A DNA stretch of 64,000 nucleotides from Lwoffella lincolnii. GTDB lineage: Bacteria; Pseudomonadota; Gammaproteobacteria; Pseudomonadales; Moraxellaceae. This document shows positions 17,374-25,723 of this stretch, in pieces. A program made the position numbers and the translations under genes. Numbering within the stretch: position 1 is the stretch's first letter; each line of letters opens with the position of its first letter. The notes below the pieces were generated by a model. It made no database searches. It was not told the DNA's origin and saw only the letters and a list, made by a program, of their open reading frames with translations. The stretch covers positions 496,001 through 560,000 of the forward strand of contig NZ_MUYT01000004.1 in the NCBI RefSeq assembly GCF_002014765.1. The letters run 5' to 3'.

Positions 17374-18357
17374 ATGGCAAATAAATCAAAATTGAATGTA
17401 AATTCTCAAACACCATCTCAAGCACAAACTCATTTAGGGTTTGAACGCCAATCATCCACAACAGACATCAGCACAAACAACCGCACCAACATGTCAGTGG
17501 TCATTGGCGTTTTGGCATTGCACATGGGCGTGGCGGTGGGATTGTCGCACATGCCACCCATGCCATTAAAACAAACAGAACCACCCAAACCAATCGAAGT
17601 GCAATTTATTCAAGAAGTGACAGAGCTGCCTGTTGAGCCTGAGCCTAGCCCTGAACCAGTCTCTGAACCTGAGTCTAGCCCTGAGCCAGTTGCTCAGCCT
17701 GAGCCAGTCATTGAGCCTGAACCGCCTAAGCCTGAGCCAGTCATTGAGCCTAAACCCGAACCCATTCCTGAGCCAATCCCTGAACCAGTCATTGAGCCTG
17801 AACCCAAACCTGAGCCAATCCCTGAACCTGAGCCTGAACCAGTCGTTGAACCTGAGCCTGAGCCTGAAATCATCACCAGTCAAATTGTCGATAATCGCCC
17901 CAGTGCGTGGGAAATCCAGCAAGAACAAGAACGACTGCAACGTGAAGCTGATGAACGGGCAAGACTGCAACGTGAAGCCGATGAACGAGCAAGACTGCAA
18001 CGTGAAGCCGATGAACGGGCAAGACTGCAACGTGAAGCTGATGAACGGGCAAGGTCTCAACGACCTATTACCTTTTCACAAAGTGATGCCAGTTGGCGAA
18101 ATCGACCACATTTAACGTTGCCACATAGCATCACACAACACCTAGAACCAGGCGAACAGCTCACCGTACTGCTTAAATTAACGGTGGACAAACAAGGTAA
18201 AATCACCCAAGTTGATATCGCTGAAAGCTCTGGTAACAATCGCTTTGATAGAGCGGCACAAAAACAGATTCGCTCAGGAAGATTTCGCCCCTTTACCCAA
18301 AATGGCACACCTGTCAAAGGCATTGTCATCATTCCCATGACTTATGAACACAGGTAA
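17374..18357 (+). CDS. tonB: TonB energy transducer
   Basis: Spans the periplasm to transmit proton-motive energy from ExbB/ExbD to outer-membrane receptors for iron carriers, haem or cobalamin. A single membrane helix lies at about 41-59. It is followed by a long Pro-Glu-rich rigid region (about 65-170, with repeated EPEP, PEPV, IEPEP), then four copies of the ten-residue LQREADERAR unit (about 190-229), and a C-terminal TonB domain (LTVDKQGKITQVDIAESSG, FDRAAQKQIRSGRFRP). About 327 residues, longer than E. coli TonB (239), mostly through repeats. GAGTGG precedes the ATG. First gene of tonB-exbB-exbD, with a Fur-box-like site upstream. Confidence 0.95.
   Translation: MANKSKLNVNSQTPSQAQTHLGFERQSSTTDISTNNRTNMSVVIGVLALHMGVAVGLSHMPPMPLKQTEPPKPIEVQFIQEVTELPVEPEPSPEPVSEPESSPEPVAQPEPVIEPEPPKPEPVIEPKPEPIPEPIPEPVIEPEPKPEPIPEPEPEPVVEPEPEPEIITSQIVDNRPSAWEIQQEQERLQREADERARLQREADERARLQREADERARLQREADERARSQRPITFSQSDASWRNRPHLTLPHSITQHLEPGEQLTVLLKLTVDKQGKITQVDIAESSGNNRFDRAAQKQIRSGRFRPFTQNGTPVKGIVIIPMTYEHR
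17941..18060. repeat. In-frame 30-bp tandem repeat in tonB, 4 copies
   Basis: Four consecutive 30-bp units, with a partial unit before them, encode a ten-residue charged, helix-prone sequence of type READERARLQ. Copies differ only at a few positions (third bases and the edge of the last copy), so recent expansion by slippage or unequal recombination is likely. Copy number changes would alter TonB length in steps of ten residues without shifting the frame. Confidence 0.95.
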
Positions 18358-18436
18358 GCATTTTTACAGTCAGCATTTTGATTAAAAAGTCTTATTTTAT
18401 CCAATATATTTGCCAACTCATATCTAAGGAGATTTT

Positions 18437-19006
18437 ATGAATTTTATGCACTACTGGCAATATACCGATGCCATCACCAAAGTATTATTTTTCGTTTTAT
18501 TCGCCCTATCACTTAGCTCATGGGTTGTCGGAATCTTACGAATTTTGCAAAGTAAAAAGCTGGCAAATGTTGTAACAGATGGCTTAACTGAGCAACTAAA
18601 TGCCCTACAACCACAGCTGATGGGTCTGTCAGCTGACAGCAAAAAAGCAGTGATTGAACAAACCTTATTGCAACAAATCAGTCGTTACCGATTTGACAGT
18701 GAAAAAGGCTTGTCTGTCCTTGGCACAACCGCTTCAATCGCACCATTTATTGGATTGTTTGGCACAGTTTGGGGAATTTTTCATGCTTTGCATAGCATTG
18801 GTGAAAGTGGTCAAGCAGGACTTGGGCAAGTGGCAGGACCTGTTGGTGAAGCATTGATTATGACAGGGTTGGGGCTTGCGGTGGCAATTCCTGCGGTGAT
18901 TTTTTATAATATTGTGTTGCGTATCAATCGCAAAGCCTTGCACCAAGCCAACGATGTCTCACATGAACTGTTGGCAAAAAGCCTATTACGATCTACCACA
19001 AACTGA
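18437..19006 (+). CDS. exbB: Biopolymer transport protein ExbB
   Basis: MotA/TolQ/ExbB-family proton channel subunit that energises TonB. Three membrane segments can be seen: about 13-35, about 93-115 within SVLGTTASIAPFIGLFGTVWG, and about 135-158 (GPVGEALIMTGLGLAVAIPA). These last two blocks are family signatures. The 189-residue length matches the short ExbB form found in Neisseria and Moraxella-like bacteria. TAAGGAG stands just before the ATG. It follows tonB by 79 bases and precedes exbD by 49. Confidence 0.95.
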   Translation: MNFMHYWQYTDAITKVLFFVLFALSLSSWVVGILRILQSKKLANVVTDGLTEQLNALQPQLMGLSADSKKAVIEQTLLQQISRYRFDSEKGLSVLGTTASIAPFIGLFGTVWGIFHALHSIGESGQAGLGQVAGPVGEALIMTGLGLAVAIPAVIFYNIVLRINRKALHQANDVSHELLAKSLLRSTTN

Positions 19007-19055
19007 CTGCCCATGCTCATTTTTCCATAAACCAACACAGTATTAGGAATTTATT

Positions 19056-19460
19056 ATGGCATTTCAATTAGACGGTGATGATGGTCAAGGCATGAATGAG
19101 ATGAATCTCATTCCCTTGATTGACATCATGCTGGTGCTGATGATTATTTTTTTGGTTACCGCCACGGTGTTAAACCCAACCGTACCACTCGATTTACCCA
19201 AAACCAGTGCCAGCGTCAATGAGCAACCACCAGAAGTCATTCAAATCAGCATTGATAAAGACTCAGGAATTTTTTGGGACAGCCAAGCCATCAGCCTTGA
19301 GCAATTACAAACTCGCCTAAGTGAAGAAGCACAAGCAGGCAAAGACCCCCAAATTCAACTGCGAGCAGATAAAGAAAGTCAATATGACATCATCGCTCAA
19401 GTATTGGCAACCGCCAGTCAAGCAGGTTTAAGTAAGATTGCTTTTGTGAATCAATCATGA
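19056..19460 (+). CDS. exbD: Biopolymer transport protein ExbD
   Basis: Partner of ExbB in the TonB motor. One N-terminal membrane helix (about 20-38, LIPLIDIMLVLMIIFLVTA) carries the essential proton-binding aspartate at D23. The rest is periplasmic, with VPLDLPKTSAS and QIQLRADKESQYDIIAQVLA as expected for the family. Length 134 residues. A ribosome binding site (TAGGAA) precedes the ATG, and a hairpin follows the stop codon, so it is the last gene of the operon. Confidence 0.95.
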   Translation: MAFQLDGDDGQGMNEMNLIPLIDIMLVLMIIFLVTATVLNPTVPLDLPKTSASVNEQPPEVIQISIDKDSGIFWDSQAISLEQLQTRLSEEAQAGKDPQIQLRADKESQYDIIAQVLATASQAGLSKIAFVNQS

Positions 19461-19463
19461 TAA

Positions 19464-19485
19464 AAAGGTCGGTAATCCGACCTTT
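19464..19485 (+). terminator. Hairpin after exbD
   Basis: AAAGGTCGG (19464-19472) pairs perfectly with CCGACCTTT (19477-19485) across a TAAT loop, three bases after the exbD stop. The T-run is short and partly inside the stem, so termination efficiency is uncertain. Confidence 0.65.
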
Positions 19486-19539
19486 AAGACAATTTTCACA
19501 AGCAGTTTTTTACAGAAGGTTTGTTACAAAAACAGTTTT

Positions 19540-19929
19540 ATGAACCAACCGATTGAGCCAAGCCCCCACAATAATCGCACCAATGTTTTAGGCACTGCCT
19601 TGGCCAGCTGTTGTTTTTTCCCATTGACAGGCTATTATCGAGATGGCTTTTGCCACACGGGCATTCATGATGTGAGTCAGCATACTGTTTGTACTCGTGT
19701 GACAGCAGAGTTTTTGCAATTTTCGGCAGACCGAGGCAATGATTTAATCACCCCTTTGCCAGAGTTTCATTTCCCAGGTTTAACACCAGGGGACTTTTGG
19801 TGCGTGTGTGCATTGCGTTGGATTGAAGCGTTAGATTATGGCGTGGCATCACCCATCAAACTTGAAGCCTGTCACGAAAGTTTGCTGGAGTTGGTGGACA
19901 TTGACACTTTAAAAAAATATGCCATTTAA
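19540..19929 (+). CDS. DUF2237 family protein
   Basis: A 129-residue protein of the DUF2237 family, whose function is unknown. The diagnostic pattern is intact: NVLGTAL, PLTGYYRDGFCHTG, HTVCTRVTAEFLQFSADRGNDL, PEFHFPGLTPGDFWCVCALRW and LEACHESLLELV. Conserved cysteines occur in CHTG, TVC and CVC. It is probably cytoplasmic because no signal peptide is present. The ribosome binding site is weak. It sits 79 bases after exbD, beyond the hairpin, and is convergent with glnS. Confidence 0.9.
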   Translation: MNQPIEPSPHNNRTNVLGTALASCCFFPLTGYYRDGFCHTGIHDVSQHTVCTRVTAEFLQFSADRGNDLITPLPEFHFPGLTPGDFWCVCALRWIEALDYGVASPIKLEACHESLLELVDIDTLKKYAI

Positions 19930-19994
19930 CTGTCATTCCAATAACTGTCATTCCAACGACATTCATTCTCACTTAAATCCCACAAACATCTCCA

Positions 19995-21749
19995 CTACGG
20001 CTTAAAGTTGTCTTTTAAGCTGACAATTTCATTAAACACAGGTTTATCAGGTGTGTGTTCTTTGCTGTCAGCGATAAAATACCCTTCTCTCTCAAATTGA
20101 AAGCGACTGCCTGCATCCACATGAGCCAATGACGGCTCAACCACGGCATTGAGTATGGTTAGGCTATTGGCATTGAGTGCATCATGCACATCACTGACAT
20201 TGCTAGGATTGTCAACACAAAACAGCGACTGATACAAACGCACGGTGGCAGGTATGCCCATACTGGCAGACACCCAATGAATGACCCCTTTTACTTTACG
20301 GTCTTCAGGGTTCTTGCCCAAGGTATTGGGATCAATGGTGGCAAACAGTTCTGTGACTTGTCCTGTCTCATCGATGACATGCTTGGTAACGCTTAACACA
20401 TAAGTGTTACGCAAGCGAATCTCTGGTTTATCTGGTGATAGGCGTTTATAGCCTTTTGGTGGCACAAGTTCATAATCATTGGCATCAATGTAGATGGTTT
20501 GGGTGAAAGGAATTTCTCGTTCACCCATGTCTATGTTGGGGTGTTTTGGCTGAGTAAGCCAAAGGGTGGCATTGGCTTTATCCCAACGAGCATTCACGCC
20601 ATCTGATTTTAAGCTTTCCCAATGGCTGACTGCTTCGTTAAAATTAGTGATGGTTACTTTTAAAGGACGTAATACCGCCATGCCCCTTGCTGTTGTGTTC
20701 TCAAGCGATTGACGAATGCTAAACTCAAGCAATCGCATGTCCACCACGCCGTCCGCTTTGGCAACACCAACACGGTCACAAAAATCTCGCAAGCCTTCAG
20801 GGGTATAACCACGGCGACGCATTCCTGCGATGGTTGGCATGCGTGGGTCATCCCAACCTGTTACAACGCCTTCATCAACCAGCTGTTTTAGTTTACGCTT
20901 ACTGGTTAAGGTATGGTCAACGTTAAGACGGCTAAACTCATACTGATGCGGTGGTTGTTCAAAGCCAATTTTATCTATCACCCAATCATAAAAGGGGCGA
21001 TGGTCTTCAAACTCTAAAGTACACAAAGAATGGGTAATGCCTTCGATGGCATCGGACAACGGATGGGCATAATCATACATGGGATACACACACCACGCAT
21101 CACCAGTCTGATGATGACTTTGGTGCATGACCCGATAAATCACAGGGTCACGCATGTTCATGTTGGGGTGGCTCATGTCAATCTTGGCTCTTAGCACCGC
21201 TTCACCGTCCTTGTATTTACCAGCTTTCATGTCAGCAAATCGGCTCAAATTATCTGCCACGCTGGCATCACGTTGGGGTGATGGCGTGCCTGCCTGCTTA
21301 AACGAACCACGGTTCTGTTTGATTTGTTCAGGGGTTTGCAAATCCACATAAGCATCACCTTGATTGATGAGTTGCACCGCCCAATCATACAACTTATCAA
21401 AATAATCGGACGCATGACGAGCTTGTCCTGCCCAGTTAAAACCCAGCCATTGCACATCTTTTTTAATGTTATCAATGTAATCTTGTTTTTCGGCGGTGGG
21501 ATTGGTGTCGTCATAACGCAAATGACAAACACCTGAAAATTCATCAGCAACACCAAAGTTTAAACAAATGGATTTGACATGCCCTAAATGTAAATAACCA
21601 TTAGGCTCTGGCGGAAAGCGAGTAACAATCTGCTGATACTTTTGGGCTTTGATGTCATCACGAATGATGGCACGGATAAAGTCATTTTTTTCATTGGCAT
21701 GGGTTGCGTTGGCATGGGTATCGGTCGAATGGATTGCGTTGTCGCTCAT
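19995..21749 (-). CDS. glnS: Glutaminyl-tRNA synthetase
   Basis: Class I synthetase that charges tRNA-Gln. RFPPEPNGYLHLGHVKS contains the HIGH-type motif HLGH at 54-57, and LTSKRKLKQL is the KMSKS-type loop. The C-terminal anticodon-binding beta-barrels are present (VLRPLKVTITNF, INLR-type LSPDKPEIRLRNTYVL). Its 584 residues slightly exceed the 554 of E. coli GlnRS because of a polar N-terminal extension. AGGAA lies seven bases before the ATG. The leader carries four copies of a 14-bp repeat. Confidence 0.97.
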   Translation of the reverse strand: MSDNAIHSTDTHANATHANEKNDFIRAIIRDDIKAQKYQQIVTRFPPEPNGYLHLGHVKSICLNFGVADEFSGVCHLRYDDTNPTAEKQDYIDNIKKDVQWLGFNWAGQARHASDYFDKLYDWAVQLINQGDAYVDLQTPEQIKQNRGSFKQAGTPSPQRDASVADNLSRFADMKAGKYKDGEAVLRAKIDMSHPNMNMRDPVIYRVMHQSHHQTGDAWCVYPMYDYAHPLSDAIEGITHSLCTLEFEDHRPFYDWVIDKIGFEQPPHQYEFSRLNVDHTLTSKRKLKQLVDEGVVTGWDDPRMPTIAGMRRRGYTPEGLRDFCDRVGVAKADGVVDMRLLEFSIRQSLENTTARGMAVLRPLKVTITNFNEAVSHWESLKSDGVNARWDKANATLWLTQPKHPNIDMGEREIPFTQTIYIDANDYELVPPKGYKRLSPDKPEIRLRNTYVLSVTKHVIDETGQVTELFATIDPNTLGKNPEDRKVKGVIHWVSASMGIPATVRLYQSLFCVDNPSNVSDVHDALNANSLTILNAVVEPSLAHVDAGSRFQFEREGYFIADSKEHTPDKPVFNEIVSLKDNFKP

Positions 21750-21758
21750 GAAAATTCC

Positions 21759-21808
21759 TATGATTAAGTTTTTATGATTAAATTTTTATGATTCAGTTTC
21801 TATGATTA
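21759..21808. repeat. 14-bp tandem repeat upstream of glnS, about 4 copies
   Basis: TATGATTAAGTTTT-like units start at 21759, 21773, 21787 and 21801, an exact 14-base period with drift in the second half of the unit. It begins ten bases upstream of the glnS ATG, so it lies in the glnS leader or core promoter. Confidence 0.85.
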
Positions 21809-22026
21809 GGCATTAATTAAGTAAGCATTAAGTGATTAAGCACATATTAGGGCGTATCGATATTATTTTTATATTTTAGCAAAATTTTTAGCCCAAAAGA
21901 TATCTTAATTCAGTGGCACATCAGTGGCAAAAAAGATGACAAATGGCATAAAAATAGCTACACTTAGCATTAATTTATTGCTTAATCTTATCTCGTAATC
22001 TTTTAACTCACAATAAGGAACACAAC

Positions 22027-22539
22027 ATGGACATGCCACCAGTCGTTAAATTAGACACTTCAATGGGTGAAATCATCATTCAACTTAATGAAGACAAAGC
22101 CCCAAAAACCGTCGAAAACTTCCTAAACTACGTCAAATCTGGTCATTATGACGGCACGATTTTTCATCGGGTCATTGATGGCTTTATGATACAAGGCGGT
22201 GGTATGGATAGCAACATGAACGAACGCAAAACCCATGCCCCCATCGAAAACGAAGCAGATAACGGCTTAACCAATGATGTCGGTACAATCGCCATGGCTC
22301 GCACACAAGCCCCACACTCTGCCACCAGTCAATTTTTTATTAATGTCAAAAACAATGACTTTTTAAACCATTCTGGCAAAAACCCACAAGGTTGGGGCTA
22401 TGCTGTGTTTGGTAAGGTCACGGAAGGCATGGACGTGGTCAATAACATCAAAGGCGTTGCCACAGGTCGTTATGGCATGCACGCTGATGTGCCCAAAGAG
22501 CCTGTGGTCATCAACTCCATTAAGCTTGTTACACCTTAA
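22027..22539 (+). CDS. ppiB: Cytoplasmic peptidyl-prolyl cis-trans isomerase (cyclophilin, PpiB type)
   Basis: Catalyses proline isomerisation in protein folding. Cyclophilin hallmarks are FHRVIDGFMIQGGG, MARTQAPHSATSQFFINVKNN and GYAVFGKVTEGMDVV. There is no signal peptide, which fits the cytoplasmic PpiB group, and 170 residues is normal. The ATG follows AAGGAA. It sits 57 bases before lpxH on the same strand, a pairing that resembles the ppiB-lpxH order of enterobacteria, so co-transcription is likely. Confidence 0.95.
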   Translation: MDMPPVVKLDTSMGEIIIQLNEDKAPKTVENFLNYVKSGHYDGTIFHRVIDGFMIQGGGMDSNMNERKTHAPIENEADNGLTNDVGTIAMARTQAPHSATSQFFINVKNNDFLNHSGKNPQGWGYAVFGKVTEGMDVVNNIKGVATGRYGMHADVPKEPVVINSIKLVTP

Positions 22540-22596
22540 GTTAAAAGCCGAATCAAGCCAAGTCCAAATCAAGCTAAGTCAAGGTCAAGCGACGTG

Positions 22597-23565
22597 ATGA
22601 CTGACCCAACTTTTGAGACCTTTGAGCATCTCATCACCACTTGCCCACACCAATTACAGGCGGTGTTTGTCAGTGATTTGCATTTATCAGCTGATGAACC
22701 TGCCTTGATGCAGGCTTTTTTGGCATTGCTTGATGATTTATTAGCCCTACCCAATTTACGTCAACTGTATATTTTGGGTGATTGGTTCGATGCGTGGATA
22801 GGCGATGACAGCTATCTGCAATTAAGCGATGATGCCAAAATGACACATTGGCTCACACCCATGTTCATGGCATTAAAATCATTACGTATCCAAGGGTGTG
22901 ATATTTTGGTGATGCACGGTAACCGAGATTTTTTACTTGGTCAACCTTTATGTAATGTGTTTGCTGGGCAACTGGTTACTGAACCACAATTGATTGATTT
23001 ATACGAATTGATAGATGATGAATTGGTGGATAATCCCACCCCAATAACCACTCATATTAATCAGCCAACCGAACATAGCACCCCCAAACATTGCAACAGT
23101 CATCATACCAGCTTGCATCATACAAGCGTTCATCATAGATTACGTTTGGAGCATGGCGATGCGTTATGCACCGATGACAAAGCGTATCAACGCTTACGGC
23201 GTTGGTCTCGTAACCGTTTACTGCAATGGTGGTTATTAAGCAAGCCTTTACACAAACGGCAAAAAATTGCTAATTTATTAAGACAAAAAAGTCAAAAATC
23301 CAATCACAAAAAAGCATCACACATCATGGATGTCAACGCTGCTGCCGTTGATGATGTGATGGTGCAAGTCGATATGTTATTACATGGGCATACCCACCGC
23401 CCTGCCATTCATAAACTTGCCAATCATAAATACCGATTTGTTTTGGGTGATTGGCAATCAGACAACACAACACAGGTATCAGCAGTGATGGGCGTGTTGG
23501 TCAGTGATAAAAAAAACGGATTAGCCAAGCTACGTTTGGTCAATTTTGCCCATCTACTTAAGTGA
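22597..23565 (+). CDS. lpxH: UDP-2,3-diacylglucosamine diphosphatase LpxH
   Basis: Hydrolyses UDP-2,3-diacylglucosamine to lipid X in lipid A synthesis; a calcineurin-like metallophosphatase at the inner membrane face. Metal-binding blocks occur in order: VSDLHLS, LGDWFDAWIGDD, MHGNRDF, LEHGD and HGHTHRPA. The 322 residues exceed the usual 240 mainly through a His/Thr-rich insertion of about 40 residues before LEHGD (HHTSLHHTSVHHR region) and a Lys-rich insertion before HGHTHR. Start: ATG at 22597, with AAGGTC upstream; a GTG one codon earlier is possible. Just downstream of ppiB. Confidence 0.93.
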   Translation: MTDPTFETFEHLITTCPHQLQAVFVSDLHLSADEPALMQAFLALLDDLLALPNLRQLYILGDWFDAWIGDDSYLQLSDDAKMTHWLTPMFMALKSLRIQGCDILVMHGNRDFLLGQPLCNVFAGQLVTEPQLIDLYELIDDELVDNPTPITTHINQPTEHSTPKHCNSHHTSLHHTSVHHRLRLEHGDALCTDDKAYQRLRRWSRNRLLQWWLLSKPLHKRQKIANLLRQKSQKSNHKKASHIMDVNAAAVDDVMVQVDMLLHGHTHRPAIHKLANHKYRFVLGDWQSDNTTQVSAVMGVLVSDKKNGLAKLRLVNFAHLLK

Positions 23566-23586
23566 GGGTGCTTCAGCTTGAGCGTT

Positions 23587-24177
23587 TTAAACTTGAGCGT
23601 TTTTAAAAAAATATTCACGATAATGTTTCAGTTCACGAATAGAGTCACGAATGTCATCAAGTGCCAAATGGCTGCCTTTTTTTTCAAACGTGTTTAAAAT
23701 ATCAGGTCGCCAACGATATGCCAACTCTTTAACCGTTGACACATCTAAGTTACGATAATGAAAAAATTGCTCAAGCTTGGGCATTTGCCGTGCTAAAAAA
23801 CGGCGGTCTTGGCAAATGGAATTACCACACATGGGCGAGTTACCAGCATCTACCCATTTACTCAAAAATGAGATGGTTTCTTGTTCAGCTTGTTTAAGGG
23901 TAATTTGGCTGCGACGCACTCGGTCAATCAAGCCAGACTGTCCGTGTTGTTTGGTATTCCAGTCGTCCATGCCATTTAAGATACGGTCAGCAACTTTAAT
24001 GGCAAATACAGGACCTTCGGCTAAGACATTTAAATGAGCATCGGTAACGATGGTGGCAATCTCAATGATGTCATCATTTAAGGTATCCAATCCTGTCATT
24101 TCTAGGTCAATCCAGATAAGATTTTTGCCATTTTTACTTTGAGATGATTTAAGACTGACCGTACGTTTTTCGTTCAT
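23587..24177 (-). CDS. orn: Oligoribonuclease
   Basis: DEDDh 3'-5' exonuclease that degrades 2-5 nucleotide RNAs and pGpG. WIDLEMTGLD carries the first acidic pair (D24, E26), followed by DRRFLARQMP and the C-terminal HLALDDIRDSIRELKHYREYF with the active-site histidine. Start chosen at ATG 24175-24177 because GGTGA precedes it and the length (196) is near the family norm of about 181. The frame is open to an ATG at 24240, which would add 21 polar residues but lacks a ribosome binding site. Divergent from rsgA; the same orn|rsgA arrangement is found in E. coli. Confidence 0.95.
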   Translation of the reverse strand: MNEKRTVSLKSSQSKNGKNLIWIDLEMTGLDTLNDDIIEIATIVTDAHLNVLAEGPVFAIKVADRILNGMDDWNTKQHGQSGLIDRVRRSQITLKQAEQETISFLSKWVDAGNSPMCGNSICQDRRFLARQMPKLEQFFHYRNLDVSTVKELAYRWRPDILNTFEKKGSHLALDDIRDSIRELKHYREYFFKNAQV

Positions 24178-24397
24178 GTGTTTTTCACCGTGGTCGGTAC
24201 GGTTGTTCATTTGGGTATCACTATTGGATTGTTGATTCATGCCATTGACTTAAACTGAATGGTTAACATTGAATGATTAAAAGGGATTTAATCATCTGAC
24301 TTATTTTGATGACCAATACAAAATACTGCAAATAACGCTATATCCTAACAGATTTTACAGGTACACTTGCATTTTATTTGTTTTTTATTGATATTTT

Positions 24398-25513
24398 ATG
24401 ACGTTAATCCGACAACGCAAGCTGAACAAGCAACAACTCAGACGCATCAGCAAACAACAGCAAGATGCCGTTACGATTGATGATGACGATTTGTTAGATG
24501 GTGTTGTCATCGCCCATTATGGTAAACAGTTGGCAGTGCAAGTTACCTGTCTGCCTGCTCGCCTGCCAACCCCCCCCACAGTCGCTGATGATGAACCGCC
24601 CCCTTTTTGGCAGACCATACAACTGCATGACATATGGCGTTGTCATGCTCGCACTAACTTACCCATGCTCACTGTTGGCGACAAAGTGCGTTGGATTGCT
24701 GACCCCAATACAGGCTTTGGACGTATTGAGACGCTGTTACCACGTCAATCACTGATAACCCGCCCAGACCGCTATCATAAGCTCAAACCTGTGGTTGCTA
24801 ATGTTGATGTGTTGGCGATTATGTTTGCTCCTTTGCCCATACCAGCCCCCAGTCTGATTGACCGTTATTTGGTGGTTGCTCATCATAGTGGCGTGCGTCC
24901 GCTATTGATATTAAATAAAGCAGACTTATTAAATGACAGCGACCATGCCCATATCCAACATCTGTTAGACGACTACCGTCAATTAGGCTATGACACCCTA
25001 ATCACCCAAGCATGTATGAATGACAATGCTTTAAATAACAATGCTTTAAACAATCATTTAAAAAACCAACTTCATTTAAAAAACCAACTTGCTGATAAAA
25101 TGGTGGTATTTGCAGGACAGTCTGGCGTCGGTAAAAGCAGTTTGATAAATGCCTTGCTACCTGACTGTCAGCAAAGCATCAATGTCATCTCCGAAAATTC
25201 CAAACTGGGTCAACACACCACCACCACCAGCCGTCTGTTGCCTTTTTATCGTCATGACTTAACACAAGGGGGCATTGTGGACACCCCCGGTATTCGTGAG
25301 TATGGCATTTGGCACTTATCACCTGACGACATCATCTCAGGGTTTATTGAACTTGCTCCGTTGGTGGGTCAATGTCAATTCCGTGATTGCAAACACACCG
25401 ACAACAGTAAAGGTTGTGCTTTACGCCAAGCGGTGGCAGATGGCCATGTGCTAAAACGCAGGGTAGACAATTTGGTGCTTTTACAAGCAGAAGCGGATAC
25501 GCAAGGTTATTAG
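24398..25513 (+). CDS. rsgA: Ribosome small subunit-dependent GTPase RsgA
   Basis: Circularly permuted GTPase that assists late 30S maturation. Motifs appear in the permuted order: G4 NKADLL, then G1 GQSGVGKSSLINALL, then G3 DTPGIREYG, ending in the zinc site CQFRDCKHTDNSKGC. An OB-fold occupies the N-terminus (GVVIAHYGKQLAVQV). Before G1 lies an Asn/Leu-rich stretch created by tandem duplications: a perfect 18-bp repeat at 25055-25090 (HLKNQL twice) and a 15-bp repeat just before it. No clear ribosome binding site precedes the ATG. Divergent from orn. Confidence 0.95.
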   Translation: MTLIRQRKLNKQQLRRISKQQQDAVTIDDDDLLDGVVIAHYGKQLAVQVTCLPARLPTPPTVADDEPPPFWQTIQLHDIWRCHARTNLPMLTVGDKVRWIADPNTGFGRIETLLPRQSLITRPDRYHKLKPVVANVDVLAIMFAPLPIPAPSLIDRYLVVAHHSGVRPLLILNKADLLNDSDHAHIQHLLDDYRQLGYDTLITQACMNDNALNNNALNNHLKNQLHLKNQLADKMVVFAGQSGVGKSSLINALLPDCQQSINVISENSKLGQHTTTTSRLLPFYRHDLTQGGIVDTPGIREYGIWHLSPDDIISGFIELAPLVGQCQFRDCKHTDNSKGCALRQAVADGHVLKRRVDNLVLLQAEADTQGY

Positions 25514-25601
25514 CCCTGCCTTTAAATCGTTAAGCCTTGCCCCCATTATGTTAAAATATCGCCTCTTTATTTTGATGCCCTTTATTATGAATATTCGTTG
25601 C

Positions 25602-25659
25602 TTTGACGCTGTTTTACGTTTGACACTGTTTTAACATCATAAAGTTTAACATCATGAAG
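25602..25659. repeat. Two adjacent tandem duplications upstream of rpoD
   Basis: A 17-bp unit (TTTGACGCTGTTTTACG, then TTTGACACTGTTTTAAC; 14 of 17 identical) at 25602-25635 is followed, overlapping by a few bases, by a 15-bp unit (TTTAACATCATAAAG, then TTTAACATCATGAAG; 14 of 15) at 25630-25659. The second 17-bp copy contains a consensus -35 (TTGACA, 25620-25625), but I find no -10 at standard spacing. This is the rpoD leader/promoter region. Confidence 0.8.
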
Positions 25660-25723
25660 TTTTCATATTGAGTTTTAACGTCATTTAATTTTTTATCCGT
25701 ATTTGTTTTTTAAGTGAGCCATT

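Noticed and set aside
17941..18060. Regular 30-bp repeats resembling a CRISPR-like array
   Set aside because: The units are contiguous with no variable spacers and code in frame for TonB residues; no cas genes are present.
17566..18060. Long antisense and alternative-frame ORFs over tonB rich in Gly-Ser or Leu-Ser
   Set aside because: They are by-products of the Pro-Glu and charged repeats on the coding strand; no ribosome binding sites or family resemblance.
25602..25660. TTGACA-containing promoter for rpoD
   Set aside because: No -10 hexamer at 16-18 bases; the TTGACA is part of a tandem duplication, so it is reported only as a repeat.
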